Shown here one piece after another: positions 53,204-64,000 of a DNA stretch of 64,000 nucleotides. A program made the translations under genes and the position numbers. Numbering within the stretch: the first letter of the stretch is position 1; each line of letters begins with the position of its first letter. Below the pieces are notes generated by a model. It saw only the letters and a list, made by a program, of their open reading frames with translations. It did not search any database and was not told the DNA's origin. Source of the DNA: Asparagopsis taxiformis (lineage: Eukaryota; Rhodophyta; Florideophyceae; Bonnemaisoniales; Bonnemaisoniaceae); contig JALQPE010001902.1 of assembly GCA_030407315.1 (NCBI GenBank), positions 1-64,000 on the forward strand, given 5' to 3'.

Positions 53204-55383
53204 TGGAGCAATTCTTGAAAACGGATTTGGCTGCAGAAAACTATTCCGAACAGGCCAGAGTTCGTGCAGTTCTCTTCGACGGAGAATCTGGCTGGGTGTA
53301 CGGTGAAATTTTTGTTCAACGGATCGTTTAGGGGTGCTCCGGACGTCCAAAATTGTGTCAACCTCGAGATGACGGCGTACTACACTTGTAGCCGTTGGTG
53401 GGCCGGGCTGAAACCGAACTCGGTTGGTACCATTGGGCAGGAATGGATTGCTGGTTTGTTGGAAATCTTCGGGTACGTGAAGGAGGTGGCCGAGTATTGG
53501 AACGTTTCGGATGTGTTGAGGATGCTGGATGGCTCCATTCCCAGCGTGGGTGACCCGAGCAAGAGCTTCGACATTCACTCACGCGTTGTCGAAGTTTTTG
53601 CGCTGATGGTGCCCAAGAAGGGGTTCTGAGCGGACTTACATCCCAAGGAAGGCCCTCCCAATGGCTCCAAGTTTGAGAACATCTTTCCCAATCGGAAGTC
53701 TATGTTTTGAAAGGACGCCAGGAAAATGCTCCTGCGCGTAACTGGCTACCGCGACATGTAAATGCGGAAACAATTTTACGTGGTGGACCCACACATCCCA
53801 CATGCTGCGCTCCCAGTCACATGTGGTCATGATTCCGCCATCCCTTCCCCTTCCCCTTCCATTTCCCTGACCATCCCTTCATCCTCCATTCCTTTGCCTT
53901 TGAAGAATCCAATTTAGGTAGTACCACCTCAATTAGATTCTTCCAGCTATTCCGAGGCTGCCTCTGTTTCTGCCACTACCCCTGTCGTGTCTGCATCGTC
54001 CGGAGTGGAAACTTCTGGGAAAGTGATGCCCAAAAGGAGTACCTGCCTGAAAGAGAGTCGTTCCGGTCGTGGTGGAACAGCGACGGCGGGTGGTGCGAGC
54101 CCTGTTCAGGTCGTCGAGCTGGAGAGCGCACCCAAGGATGCGGGTAAAAGCTCCATCCTTGGGAAGCGCAACTGGGAAACCGCTTCTGCGACGCCCGAGC
54201 CCTCTACCAAATTTGGTACTTTTAAAAGAGGAAGCTCAGTGAGACTTCATCAAAGTCGTCGTCAAAGAAATCCAAGTCGGCTTCCAGAGGACGTTCTCGG
54301 GAGCCGATTCTCCAGTTCGACGACGCCCATGAAAATCCTATTCCCGACAGTATCGTCGATGAGAATGTGGCCGCCGTTCTCCCCAGCGCAATTGCGTCTG
54401 GTAGCCCGATGAAGTACTACATGGAAATTACGACGGTAGAGACGGTGCGGGCGGAAATAAAGGCGGCAGCATTCCTGGCAGCTGCATCGCCAGGTGCTGA
54501 GGACTCGGTGGTGGAATAGTACTTTGCGGTGAAGCGGCGTTGCTGGACAACATGGGGGTGGTTGTTGTGGAAGGCCTCTTGCAGTCGTCCACGGCTGGTA
54601 GCGCGACGCATGACCTCTTCAGTCACTTTTCTCGACAGTTCCAGCTGGTTGAGGAGGTTGAAAAGCCACAGAAACCCTCCCAGCAGTCTGATTCTGATTA
54701 TGAAGACAGGAAACCACAGGACGAGCCCCCAGATTTCGCCAAGCCCGGTTTTGATCCTTCGCCGTGGCATTTCATCCACAACGTGGGTGCTGCGAAGGAC
54801 CGCATAGATGGTGGTCGTGGGCGACTCCCCCTGCCGCGGTGTGAATTGTGCGACAAGCTGGAGGAGGGGAATTTGGATATGTACAGGAACAAGTTGGTGG
54901 CAGAGCTTGCTCTTGGTGTTTGTGCGGATTTCTTGAAGTTGGGAATGGAGGGTGAGGATCCTGTCTTTTTCCCGAAGACAGGATTACGGCTGCTTCTTAA
55001 AACAGATGGGGCTGCGGACCAGGATGGGCACACGGACTTCTGAGTATCCCAATTTTGAGGAGTCGGACCTACCCAATCCCCATCCTATTTCATGATGTCG
55101 AGCGGATCCGATGGGTTCTTTATAGTAGCTGCACCTTATAGTCATGTATGCCTGGTCCATACGGACGCCGACATGTGGAAGGTTCCCGTTAACCACTTTT
55201 ATGTGCCACCCTATTCCGTCTTAGTTGATCGCGGTGACCTTTACCATTACGGGGTCGGCTTCAGGTGAGGAGATCTTCCTGTGGGAGCAGAATTTAGTCT
55301 ATGGTCTGCCCACGCGCGGCCACATCTACTTGAAGACTGAGAAGGACGTCCTCACGGACCACATCCACACCGTCGAATATTAA
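53204..55383 (+). pseudogene. Decayed 2OG-Fe(II) dioxygenase gene
   Basis: A protein-like reading runs through ~2.2 kb with in-frame stops near 53629, 53720, 53753 and 54519 and several frame changes. The N-terminal part (RGAPDVQNCVNLEMTAYYTC) is unrecognised; a Ser/Lys/Pro-rich linker follows. The C-terminal part aligns by eye with the dioxygenase of 29995-33927: LRLLLKTDGAADQDGHTDF with an HxD pair near 55028, GFFIVAAPYSHVCLVHTDAD, YVPPYSVLVDRGDLYHYGVG with the distal His near 55247, and TRGHIYLK near 55315 matching RYHTYF. The stop at 55381 fits a natural end. It is a dead, diverged relative without a visible ParB domain. Confidence 0.6.
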
Positions 55384-55802
55384 AAGTATGACAGGAGCAA
55401 TAGATAGCATACGAGAAGTATTAAAACCTATGCTATTGTTCCCTGCTATGAAGTTCTGTCTTTCTCATCTCAACATTATTCGCTTAGCCCACCTTTCTAT
55501 TTTCATCTATACATCTGACCTTCATGTCATAGTTTAGTGCTACTAAGCCTATTGATTGCTACATTTTTGTATTAGTCTACAACTTTACATGATTTCACTA
55601 GCTAGACCGTAGGGGGGACTAGTTTTAGACCTTGACAACCCGTGAGGTTCGACTATAAGAGACGTTGCTGAGATAACACATGACACAGAATGCTCCTGGA
55701 AGCCACTCACAGCCGTACAAACGTTCTGCTGAGCCATGTTCCTGACTTCCCAATTCCTTGCTCACCCTTCCCTAGGTGGGAGGGGGACGGAACTCTCAGC
55801 CC

Positions 55803-56266
55803 CTTACAGCGGAAGCCGTTTACCGGGGATTCTTACAGCAAAGTCATCGTTACGATGACTTTGCTGTAAGAAAGCGTTTCCATTACAGTGGCCAAGAATT
55901 TTTTCACCGGGTAAAAAAATCATGGCAGCTGTAATGATTTATTTTCTTACAGCAAAGTCATCGTAACGATGACTTTGCTGTAAGGAAACGTTTCCATTGC
56001 AGTGGCCAAAGAAATTTTACCGGGTAAAAAATCAGCAAGAATTTTTACCGGGTGAAAAATCGTGGCTGCTGTAATGATTTATTTTCTTACAGCAAAGTCA
56101 TCGTTACGATGACTTTGCTGTAAGAAAGCGTTTCAATTACAGTGGCCAAGAATTTTTTTACCGGGTAAAAAATCATGGCTGCTGTAATGATTTATTTTCT
56201 TACAGCAAAGTCATCGTAACGATGACTTTGCTGTAAGCATCCCTGGTAAATTGCTTCCGCTGTAAG
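55803..56266. mobile_element. MITE-like element with nested palindromes, copy 1
   Basis: Ends are CTTACAGCGGAAGC and GCTTCCGCTGTAAG with inner TTTACC/GGTAAA. Inside are four 39-base palindromes (arms TTACAGCAAAGTCATCGT around one T or A) at 55832, 55946, 56086 and 56199, alternating with TTACAGTGGCCA...GCTGTAA inverted pairs. It has no coding capacity. Confidence 0.8.
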
Positions 56267-57097
56267 CGGCAGGGACTTCCGTCCTTTTCCGACCTAGGGA
56301 AGGGTGAGGAAGGAATTATGAAGTCAGGAAACAGGGTATAGGAATGGTATGGACGGCTGTAGGCGGCATTAGGTAACACATTGTGTTGTTTACACCCGGT
56401 TTGAGCTGGGTGTTGTGTCTAGTATGGTTGGAGGAGTGTACGAAATTTCTACCACGTGGTCGGAAATGGTTCAATTTTCTCACGACAGAGATTCTGACTT
56501 TCGAAATTCAAACTCGTTAAAGTGGGCTGGAGTTGGTGTGAACACCTCCAGGACCTCTGGGAAGGATCTGGTAACACATGTCCTGTGACTGCACGCGGTT
56601 ATCCTCTCTGAAATCAACCATAGATTATCGGAGGGCAAAATCTACTCTTGGTGCCTTGTGGCACATTGACAATACAAAACCGTCTGTTTCCAGTTTTTAT
56701 ATACTTTACTCTCGAGTAGATAGGATTTCAGCTGTCCAAGTAAAGAATGGGCCATATAAATGTTTCATTTCAACACAAGCATTGTGCAATTCAACCTCTT
56801 CCAGGTCCAAAAACTTGTCCAGAGTACACTTCCAGGCCATCGCCTGGGAGCGTACTCTGGACAATTTTTTGGACTAAGTGCACTTTCAAGTGCATGCACT
56901 TGGAGGCATCCAGTCCAAATCTACGTCGTTCCGACAAAGTTGAATTTTGGCCATGGCCGAAATTCATCATATCTGCAGTTGTGAGAATCTGATGACCAAA
57001 AATCGATGCATTCTGCCAGCCCTAATGCGCAAGCCAGAAGCTTTACGGACAGATAAAACACCTTTCTGTACTCCCCAGAGCCACTCCAGCCCTTATA

Positions 57098-57165
57098 CAC
57101 TACGGTGTTGAAAAGGGGCCTCAGACAGTACGGTGAGACAGTGCTTTTTACTGCCTCACTGTACA
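57098..57165. mobile_element. Short CACTA-type terminal fragment
   Basis: CACTACGGTGTTGAAAAGGG followed by CCTCAGACAGTAC, matching the first ~40 bases at 50551. It interrupts a ~170-bp repeat copy (target CCTTATA). Only one end is seen. Confidence 0.7.
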
Positions 57166-57400
57166 ATGATCTCCAGGAAGTAGGATATTCTCTAAGCCTA
57201 GCACGGGACAGAAAGATGGAAGCGTAGGCATGCAGAAGTATAGAGGCAATAGTATGTGTAGACTATGGCAGTGGTAGAAAAGTATTTCATGCACGAAAAG
57301 GACTGGTAGAGTGGCACTAGAGAAGTGATGCTTAGCAGGAAGGGATGTGGAGATGATGAAGGAGGACAACAGACATGAGATCGAGGGTTGAGACCAACGG

Positions 57401-57610
57401 CTTACAGACGGAGCAGTTTACCAGGGATGTTTACAGCAAAGTCATCGTTACGATGACTTTGCTGTAAGAAAACAATTCATTACAGTAGCCATGATTTTTT
57501 TACCGGGTAAAAAATTCCTGGCCACTGTAATGAAAACGTTTTCTTACAGCAAAGTCATCGTAACGATGACTTTGCTGTAAGCATCCCTGGTAAACTGCCT
57601 CAGCTGTAAG
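57401..57610. mobile_element. MITE-like element with nested palindromes, copy 2
   Basis: Ends CTTACAGACGGAGCAG and CTGCCTCAGCTGTAAG, with GTTTACCAGGGATG and CATCCCTGGTAAAC just inside. It contains two of the 37-39-base palindromes (57431, 57543) around a TTACAGTAGCCA...GGCCACTGTAA pair. Confidence 0.8.
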
Positions 57611-58299
57611 CGGCTGGGAGCTTGGTCCCTCCCTCACCTTGGGAAGGGTGAGCAAGGAATTGTGAAGCCGTAAAACATGGCAGAGGGATGGTTTGGACGG
57701 CTGTTAGCGGTGTTGGGGAGCACTCTGCGTCGTGCTAACCCAGTCTGGGCTGGGTGCCCTGCCTGGTACGGCGGGAGGAGTGCACAAAATTTCAAACACA
57801 ATTTCCTCAAGAGTGAAATTCTGATTGTCGAAACTCAACCTCCCTAAAATGAACTAGAGCTGGCATGAGCACCTCCAGGACGTCTGGAAAGGTACTGACA
57901 GCACATTTTCGGAGCATTGGCGCAGCTGTTCTCTCTGAGATCAAGCATAGAGTATCCGTGGCCAGATTCTATTCCTGGTGCCGTGTGGCACAGTGACCAC
58001 ACCAAATCGCCCTTTTTAGCAGACTGTAGATTTGAGTTACTAGGAATCTAGCTGCCTTCAATACGAACATAGTTGGTAAGTAGGCTAGCCTAGGATTGTA
58101 GGAAAATCAGGAAGGATGGGAGGGTAGGTATGCAGCAACATGAAGGGGATAGTATGAGTAGATTATGGCGGTGGTAGAGAAGGATTGCACTCACTGAAGG
58201 GTCGGCTGGAGTGACACCGGAGTCGACATAGAAGGGAGGTTGGGATAGGCTGGGATGAAGGAAGACAAGAGACATGAGAGAGAGGGTGAAGCCAGACCG

Positions 58300-58678
58300 C
58301 TTACAGCTGAGGCAGTTTACCGCGGGTGCTGACAGCAAAGTCATCGTTACGATGACTTTGCTGTAAGAAAAGAAAACATTACAGCAGGCACGTTTTTTTA
58401 CCCGGTAAAAAAATTCTTGGTGATTTTTTACCCGGTAAAAATTCTTCGCCTACTGTAATGTTTCCTTTTCTTACAGCAAAGTCATCGTTACGATGACTTT
58501 GCTGTAAGAAAACGTTTCATTACAGTAGCCACGATTTTTTACCCGGTAAAAAAATTCTTGGTGATTTTTTCACCCGGTAAAATCCTTCGCCCACTGTAAT
58601 GTTTTCTTTTCTTACAGCAAAGTCATCGTAACGATGACTTTGCTGTAAGCATCCCTGGTAAACTGCCTCAGCTGTAAG
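58300..58678. mobile_element. MITE-like element with nested palindromes, copy 3
   Basis: Ends CTTACAGCTGAGGCAGTTTA and TAAACTGCCTCAGCTGTAAG are inverted copies. It contains three palindromes (near 58331, 58471, 58611) separated by TTACAG...CTGTAA pairs enclosing TTTTTTACCCGGTAAAA. Confidence 0.85.
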
Positions 58679-59569
58679 CGGCTGGGAGCTTGGTCCCTCT
58701 CTCACTTTGGGAAGGGTGAGATAGGAATTTTGAAGTCGGGAACATTGTGGAAGGATGGTTTCGACGGCTTCGGGCGGCTTTGAAGAGCAATCTGTGTCTT
58801 GTTCACCCGGGCTGAACTACCTAAAAAGTTCAGTATTGGGAGATCAGCACGGTAAATTTCGACCACCATTTTCTCACGACAGAGATTCTGGCGGTCGAAA
58901 TTCAAACTCGTTAAAATGGACTAGAGTTGGTGTGAACACCTCCAGGACCTCTGGAAAGGTACTACCTGCACATTTTCCGAGGCTACAAGAAGCCGGTCTC
59001 TCCAATATCAAGCATAGATTATCGGTGCGCAAAATCTACTCCTGGTGCTGTGTAGCACATTGACTATACAAAACCGTCCGTTTTCCGTTATAATAAACTA
59101 TACTCTCAAGTAGGTAGGAATCTAGATATTCACCTTACATCGATGGTTATGAAGTAGGTTAGCCTAGGACTGAAGGACAGAAGGTAAAGGATAGGATGGT
59201 AGGCATGGGGTAAAATGAATGTGGTGGTATGAGTAGAATACGGAAGTGGTAGACAGGTATTTAATGCACAGGAGGGGCGTGTGAAGTGACACCAGAGGCG
59301 CGGTGCGTCACAGGAAGGAAGACTGGAATGATGAAGGAGAACTAGAGGCATGAGAGATAGGTTGTTGAGGCATGCTTCTAGCTCTATTATATAACTACAT
59401 TGCTCCTCTATAGGCTACGCAATCCATTCCAGCAGTTCTAGTTAAAAATGGACTATATGAATGTTTCATTTCAATATCAGCATTGTGCAGTTGAGCCTCT
59501 TCAAGGTCCGAAAACTTGTCCAGAGTACGCTTCCAGGCCACTTGAAGGCATCCAGAACACTTGCACTTC

Positions 59570-60092
59570 GTTCTTGCAAAGTTCAATTTTGGCTATCACA
59601 TCTCCAGTTGTGGGAGTCTGGTGACCAAAAGTCGATGCATTCTGGAATCCCTACCACGCAATTCAACAGCTTTACGGACACATAAAACACTTTTCCGTAC
59701 TCCCTAGAGCCACTCCAGCCCTTACGGATCACTTACACTTCGTTCCGACAAAGTTCAATTTTGGCCATCACATCTTCAGTTGTGGGAATCTGGTGACCAA
59801 AACTCGATGCATTCTGTCAGCCCTAATGCGCAAGCCAGCAGCTTTACGAACTCATAGAACACTTTTCCGTACTCCCTAGACCCACTCCAACCCTTACAGA
59901 CCACTTGCACATCATTCGGACAAAGTTCCATTTTGACCATCACATCTCCAGTTGTGAGAATCTGATGACCAAAAATCGATGAATTATACCAACCCTTCCA
60001 CGCAAGCGAGAAAGCTTGAGTGCAATTAAAACAAGTTTTAGTACTCCCTAGAACCACCCCAACCGTTTCAGACCACTTTGCAGCCTTTTTCG
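59570..60092. repeat. ~172-bp tandem repeat, three copies
   Basis: Copies starting near 59584, 59756 and 59928 share CAATTTTGGCCATCACATC, AATCTGGTGACCAAAA, TCGATGCATTCTG and TTTTCCGTACTCCCTAGA. A fourth, isolated copy is at 56942-57097, broken by the CACTA fragment. Confidence 0.85.
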
Positions 60093-60152
60093 CGAGGTCC
60101 GAAATCGTCTCCTTCTTCTTCCCGAGTGAGAAACATCAGTCCCTCTCATATG

Positions 60153-60494
60153 CTTACAGAGAAGTTGGTTTACCATGGTTTCTTACAGCAAAGTCATCGT
60201 AACGATGACTTTGCTGTAATGTTTTGTTTTCTTACAGCAAAGTCATCGTTACGATGACTTTGCTGTAATGTTTTGTTTTCTTACAGCAAAGTCATCGTTA
60301 CGATGACTTTGCTGTAATGTTTTGTTTTCTTACAGCAAAGTCATCGTTACGATGACTTTGCTGTAATGTTTTGTTTTCTTACAGCAAAGTCATCGTTACG
60401 ATGACTTTGCTGTAATGTTTTGTTTTCTTACAGCAAAGTCATCGTTACGATGACTTTGCTGTAAGCAACCGGGGTAAACTGCCTTTGCTGTAAG
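60153..60494. mobile_element. MITE-like element with six tandem palindromes, copy 4
   Basis: Starts CTTACAGAGAAG and ends GCCTTTGCTGTAAG. Inside, a 49-bp unit (the 37-bp palindrome plus TGTTTTGTTTTC) is repeated six times at 60182, 60231, 60280, 60329, 60378 and 60427. A lone half-palindrome lies just downstream near 60543-60565. Confidence 0.85.
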
Positions 60495-60499
60495 AAAAC

Positions 60500-63400
60500 T
60501 GAATAGCAGTTCCGACAGCTTGTCCTGAGAAAGCAAATCCGCCTTAACGATGACTTTGCTGTAAGAAAACACAGTAATTACAGTTCCGACAGCTTGTCCT
60601 GAAAACCCGTCCTCCCACATAAGTTTATATTCTGTTACCTACCCTAGAGCTCTAATGACGTGCCCAGTCCCAAGTTTCGTACCTGGTGCTGGGCAGAATG
60701 GCTAATTAGCGTACTTCATTCTAAGGATGAAGTCGACATTCTGTCGCGTCTGCAGCCATAACATGCTGTTGGCGCCGATTACAGCGGTGATTACACCGTT
60801 TGTGACGTAGCCATCGGCGCCGATGATTTATGCGCCGTAACACTTCAACGCGCCTACCACACACGCAATGTACTGTCATATTAGGTTTTCTCAAATCCTC
60901 GTCCGCCCACACGCTCAATTCATGCATGCATTCCCTCACCGCCTTCCACTCGCGTCACACGCACCCTTTCGCCCGTCTAAATGCCCCCTTGCCTTGACAT
61001 CCCTCATATATCAACTGGTTCGACTCGCACCGCGTTGGTCCACTTAGCATGACCATAGTCGCCGCGCCCATTCTTCGACCACATTCGCCGTCCAGTCGCG
61101 CCCAATCCCAACTGCCGCACACATACATAAACGAGCTTCCCATGATCACTTCCGCCCGGGCTGTCCCAACGGGCATACGATGCCATCCATACTCTGTCCG
61201 CAGATGAGCTCAACTCCCTTGTGCCAATCACTTGACGCCATTCGCACCTTCCACACACCCACCTCGCTGTTTCTTACTATCCTTCACACACACCTCGCTC
61301 CTGCCCAATCACATCTTCCAGTCTGTCACACTCGGTGATGCCAATCCGTCCCAGTAACGAGGTCGCAATATCGTCGACCTCGCTATTGAGACAATGTAAA
61401 CAAAGAGGTTTTTCACCACACCCTGTGATCCATGACTTGACCAACTGAGACCGTGAGCCGGATAACGTTGAAATGTTTATTCTTGAACTGCATCTTGAGA
61501 TGTATTGAACACTTGCGCAGCAGTCCCCCATCCCTGGACAGCGAGCCAGTCGTTGCACTCGGGTGTCAATCAAGTGAATGCAGTGTGTCAACGTGCCTTG
61601 TACAAAAACTTGGACCGGCTCTTGCGCCCCTGCCACTGCTCAAGCGTATCCAGATACTTGAGTGTGCCAGTCCAGAGTCTTAATATTCAGGTTGATGCAT
61701 GTGAGCTGCCAAAATAGTCCAAATGGAACATATGACGATTTACGCCGAACAAACATGTTGTCCTGCACAGCGTTGTTCTCTAGTGTTGCGCACTACACCA
61801 TCTATCCCTTACTATCTAAACGAACAGCTTAAAAATGCTACATCTACAAGCACCAGTGGTGGACTGGGCTCGTCTGTCTTCCAAGAGTTTCCAGAATGGG
61901 ATGTGGATATGGTTATGACTTCAACGACAACAGCGTGTGGTGAATGATGAGCGAAAAGTTTGTTTACTCGTTGCTTTCACTCGCAGTCTGCCCTGCGTCA
62001 TGGTGCAATGCGATACAAATTGCTACTGGGAAAGAAGCTTTACAGAGTGAGGCAATGGTAAGGTGTCGGATACATACCGACGCTTCTCATACAAAGCTAT
62101 ATTTGTAAAAGTCAGTAGTATACAGTGTACGTGAGCATTGCATTGCATCGCATCTAGTAAGCGCGCACACGAACGCACAAATACAGATGCACGCACTGGC
62201 GATTGATTCACAACGAGCGCAACTAGTCCACAACAACCATTTGATTGAAGCTCTCCGGGTGATTCTAGCAGCAACGCATCTGCAATGGTTACGACACTAA
62301 GCTGTTGGAAAGGACCTGCAAGCAAGTTTCAAACACAAGGCCACACCAGCAGCAGAAAGAAAAAGTACATTTGTAATGAAATGCCACCGATATATTGCCT
62401 CCATCTTGGTTTCAGTGTTAGTTTGTGTAGAGCTGCCGCTGTGGTGAATAAGAGCGTTCCGTGTTTCAACAAGCGTATTAAGAAATACATATGTGACTGT
62501 GAGCGACATGCGGTGGCATGTTGTTGCGTTACAGACGGTTAGATGATGATGTGAGGGAAGCAGCGATGCAAGAACTAGGCGCACATGTAACGCCAACAAA
62601 GATGCACACTGTGTTGCATTGAGAGTGCTGCGCGATGTTGGGGCGAGAGAGGAGGTCGACGTGGTGCAGACATCACACATCATTCCATTCAATTATATTC
62701 CACCAATACCCGTCAGGTGTATAGAAACTGTATGATTTCTCCCCAGACTCATCTCCCATCACTCCAGTAATCCCACTATCACCATTCCCACTCACGTTTC
62801 CATGGTACTCATGTACGTCACACATAGCGTAACCCGTCATCTTCTTAGGACCAGGATTGGACAAAGCAGTGGCGTCTTGGAGTCACCGGGACACCATCTG
62901 AGAGGTAGGAGTCTCCCCGACTGGTACTGTGACGAATGTGAACCACATCGGGGGTCATCGTAGTTGACTGTGTAGAGCTCATCGCCATCCCCTCGCTTAG
63001 TATCGAGCATAGCTTGTGAAATTCTAGGAAGCTTACTTGAATTAGATACATTTTTCAGTCCTAATGTTTGTCCATAAAGCTAGGCTCCTCTTCGGCAGTA
63101 GGCACGAGACCGAAATGGGTGAATTGACTCGTGAGAAAGCGAGCAGACGTATCAATCTTTCCGTAACTAGTGACATCGTAATCATATCGTTGAAATAACA
63201 CGTGTGAGATTAATGGTGTGACCAGTAAAGATGCATGTACAAACGGATTGCAATGACAGTTGGAAGAACTGCCGGGTCGCTCGAATAGGCCTTCCAGGCT
63301 TGCAAAAAAGTGAGAACGGCACGCGCATTACGCAACGCCGCACGGTTGAGACAGGCGGGAAGATTGACATGCAAAATGGCCAGCATAAACAGGGAGGTCT

Positions 63401-64000
63401 GCAGAACAACGTGGACATTTTGTGCACAAAAGCGGTGCAAAAGCTGTGTCTCGGCGTGTCGAAACTCGAGCACGACCGCCGACATGACGTGAAAAATGTG
63501 CACGTGTTCCTCAGAGAAGACGCGACGGAGGTCGAGCCACCTAGAGTCGCGCAGTGACGATCACACATTTGCCATCGCAAAGTGGCACGCGTGCGCGAAG
63601 AAAAAGAGCCCGGAGGTGGTGAAGGGGGAGCGCGAGCGCGAGAAGCGGGATTCAAAAGGCGTCAATGCGCTGTGCGTCATCGGTGAACATCAACCAATCG
63701 GTTTGGAAGCGACGATGCAGCGTGGTAGCGACGAACAGAAGCGCGTGTGGCGTCGCATTGGTGTCAATCAATTGCGTGCGTATGGACTGTGCGGATTGCC
63801 AACTACGCAAGGCGATGAGATAACGATCCGCTTGCGATACTTGTTTGCCACGGTCGAGTGTGGTCAATTGACCACACTAGCATTAATGCTACTTGCACAT
63901 TGGCGAGAGTGAACTGATGATTGGTTGTCATGAATTGTGGTTGGCGGCTTGATCCATGAAATTTTTTGTTGGATATATTGTTGAAAGCGTGTGTTTTGTG
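60500..64000. other. No supported gene
   Basis: Short open frames occur on both strands (for example minus 61277-61636 and plus 63496-63912), but none has a recognisable domain or convincing start. Composition differs from the MITE block to the left and could be host sequence with decayed genes. I see no RNA gene or further repeat. Confidence 0.4.

Larger units (their letters stand above)
57180..59390. repeat. ~1-kb higher-order repeat, three copies
   Basis: Blocks near 57180, 58100 and 59170 share a run with GTAGGCATG, GTAGA(C/T)TATGGC and ATGAAGGA(G/A)GAC. Each is preceded by the ATTCAAACTCGTTAAA and CACCTCCAGGACCTCTGG section (near 56500, 57840, 58900). The first two blocks lead into MITE copies 2 and 3; the third does not. 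The sequence is non-coding. Confidence 0.65.

Noticed and set aside
61277..61636. Minus-strand ORF of 119 codons
   Set aside because: Some ordered-looking sequence but no recognisable family and no supporting neighbours.

Overview
The window is eukaryotic, intron-poor and almost entirely made of mobile DNA. It holds a chromovirus-type Ty3/gypsy family, a Plavaka-like (CACTA superfamily) transposase, a DUF7869-type transposase fragment, CACTA-type termini and large repeat arrays. Long uninterrupted eukaryotic ORFs plus remnants of a polysaccharide-lyase-like gene would suit a marine alga. A red alga is my best guess, but this is inference and I see no diagnostic host gene. No tRNA, rRNA or CRISPR was found.

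Layout. 1-6485: an older gypsy element on the minus strand (3' LTR at 1-589, integrase end plus chromodomain at 5900-6485), with a long unrecognised ORF antisense to it. 6486-14012: a younger element of the same family, inserted in opposite orientation inside the older integrase gene. It has a 5' LTR, gag, a textbook -1 frameshift signal and pol, and is cut off in its chromodomain by another insertion (14013-15042) that carries a 43-bp tandem array. 15043-16760: simple and degenerate tandem repeats and a 38-bp perfect palindrome. 17338-22738: Plavaka-like transposase convergent with a coiled-coil companion gene. 22975-36115: repeat-rich block with a terminal-inverted-repeat cassette coding for a DNA methyltransferase-SET fusion, then a ParB-like/2-oxoglutarate dioxygenase fusion between arrays of two alternating repeat units. 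37447-38665: DUF7869-type gene broken by a small element. 39795-42812: a ParB-like/DNA methyltransferase/Cys-rich fusion. 43093-45900: decayed genes, one heparinase-like. 45906-50550: a second, damaged copy of the coiled-coil gene joined to an inverted, truncated copy of the methyltransferase-SET cassette. 50551-51340: a CACTA-type end with palindromic subterminal repeats. 53204-55383: a decayed second dioxygenase gene. 55800-60500: nested palindromic MITE-like elements and ~1-kb and ~170-bp repeats. 60500-64000: nothing I can assign.

The most notable content is a cluster of four loci coding for chromatin- or DNA-modifying enzymes: two different amino-methyltransferases with DPPY motifs (one fused to SET, one to ParB and a Cys-rich tail), one ParB-dioxygenase fusion, and one broken dioxygenase relative. 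They lie within 30 kb among transposons, and at least the methyltransferase-SET gene is physically in a repeat-bordered cassette present twice in opposite orientations. I propose a mobile DNA and histone methylation 'writer' set with a possible oxidative 'eraser or editor'. The domain calls come from motifs read by eye; the biological role is inference.
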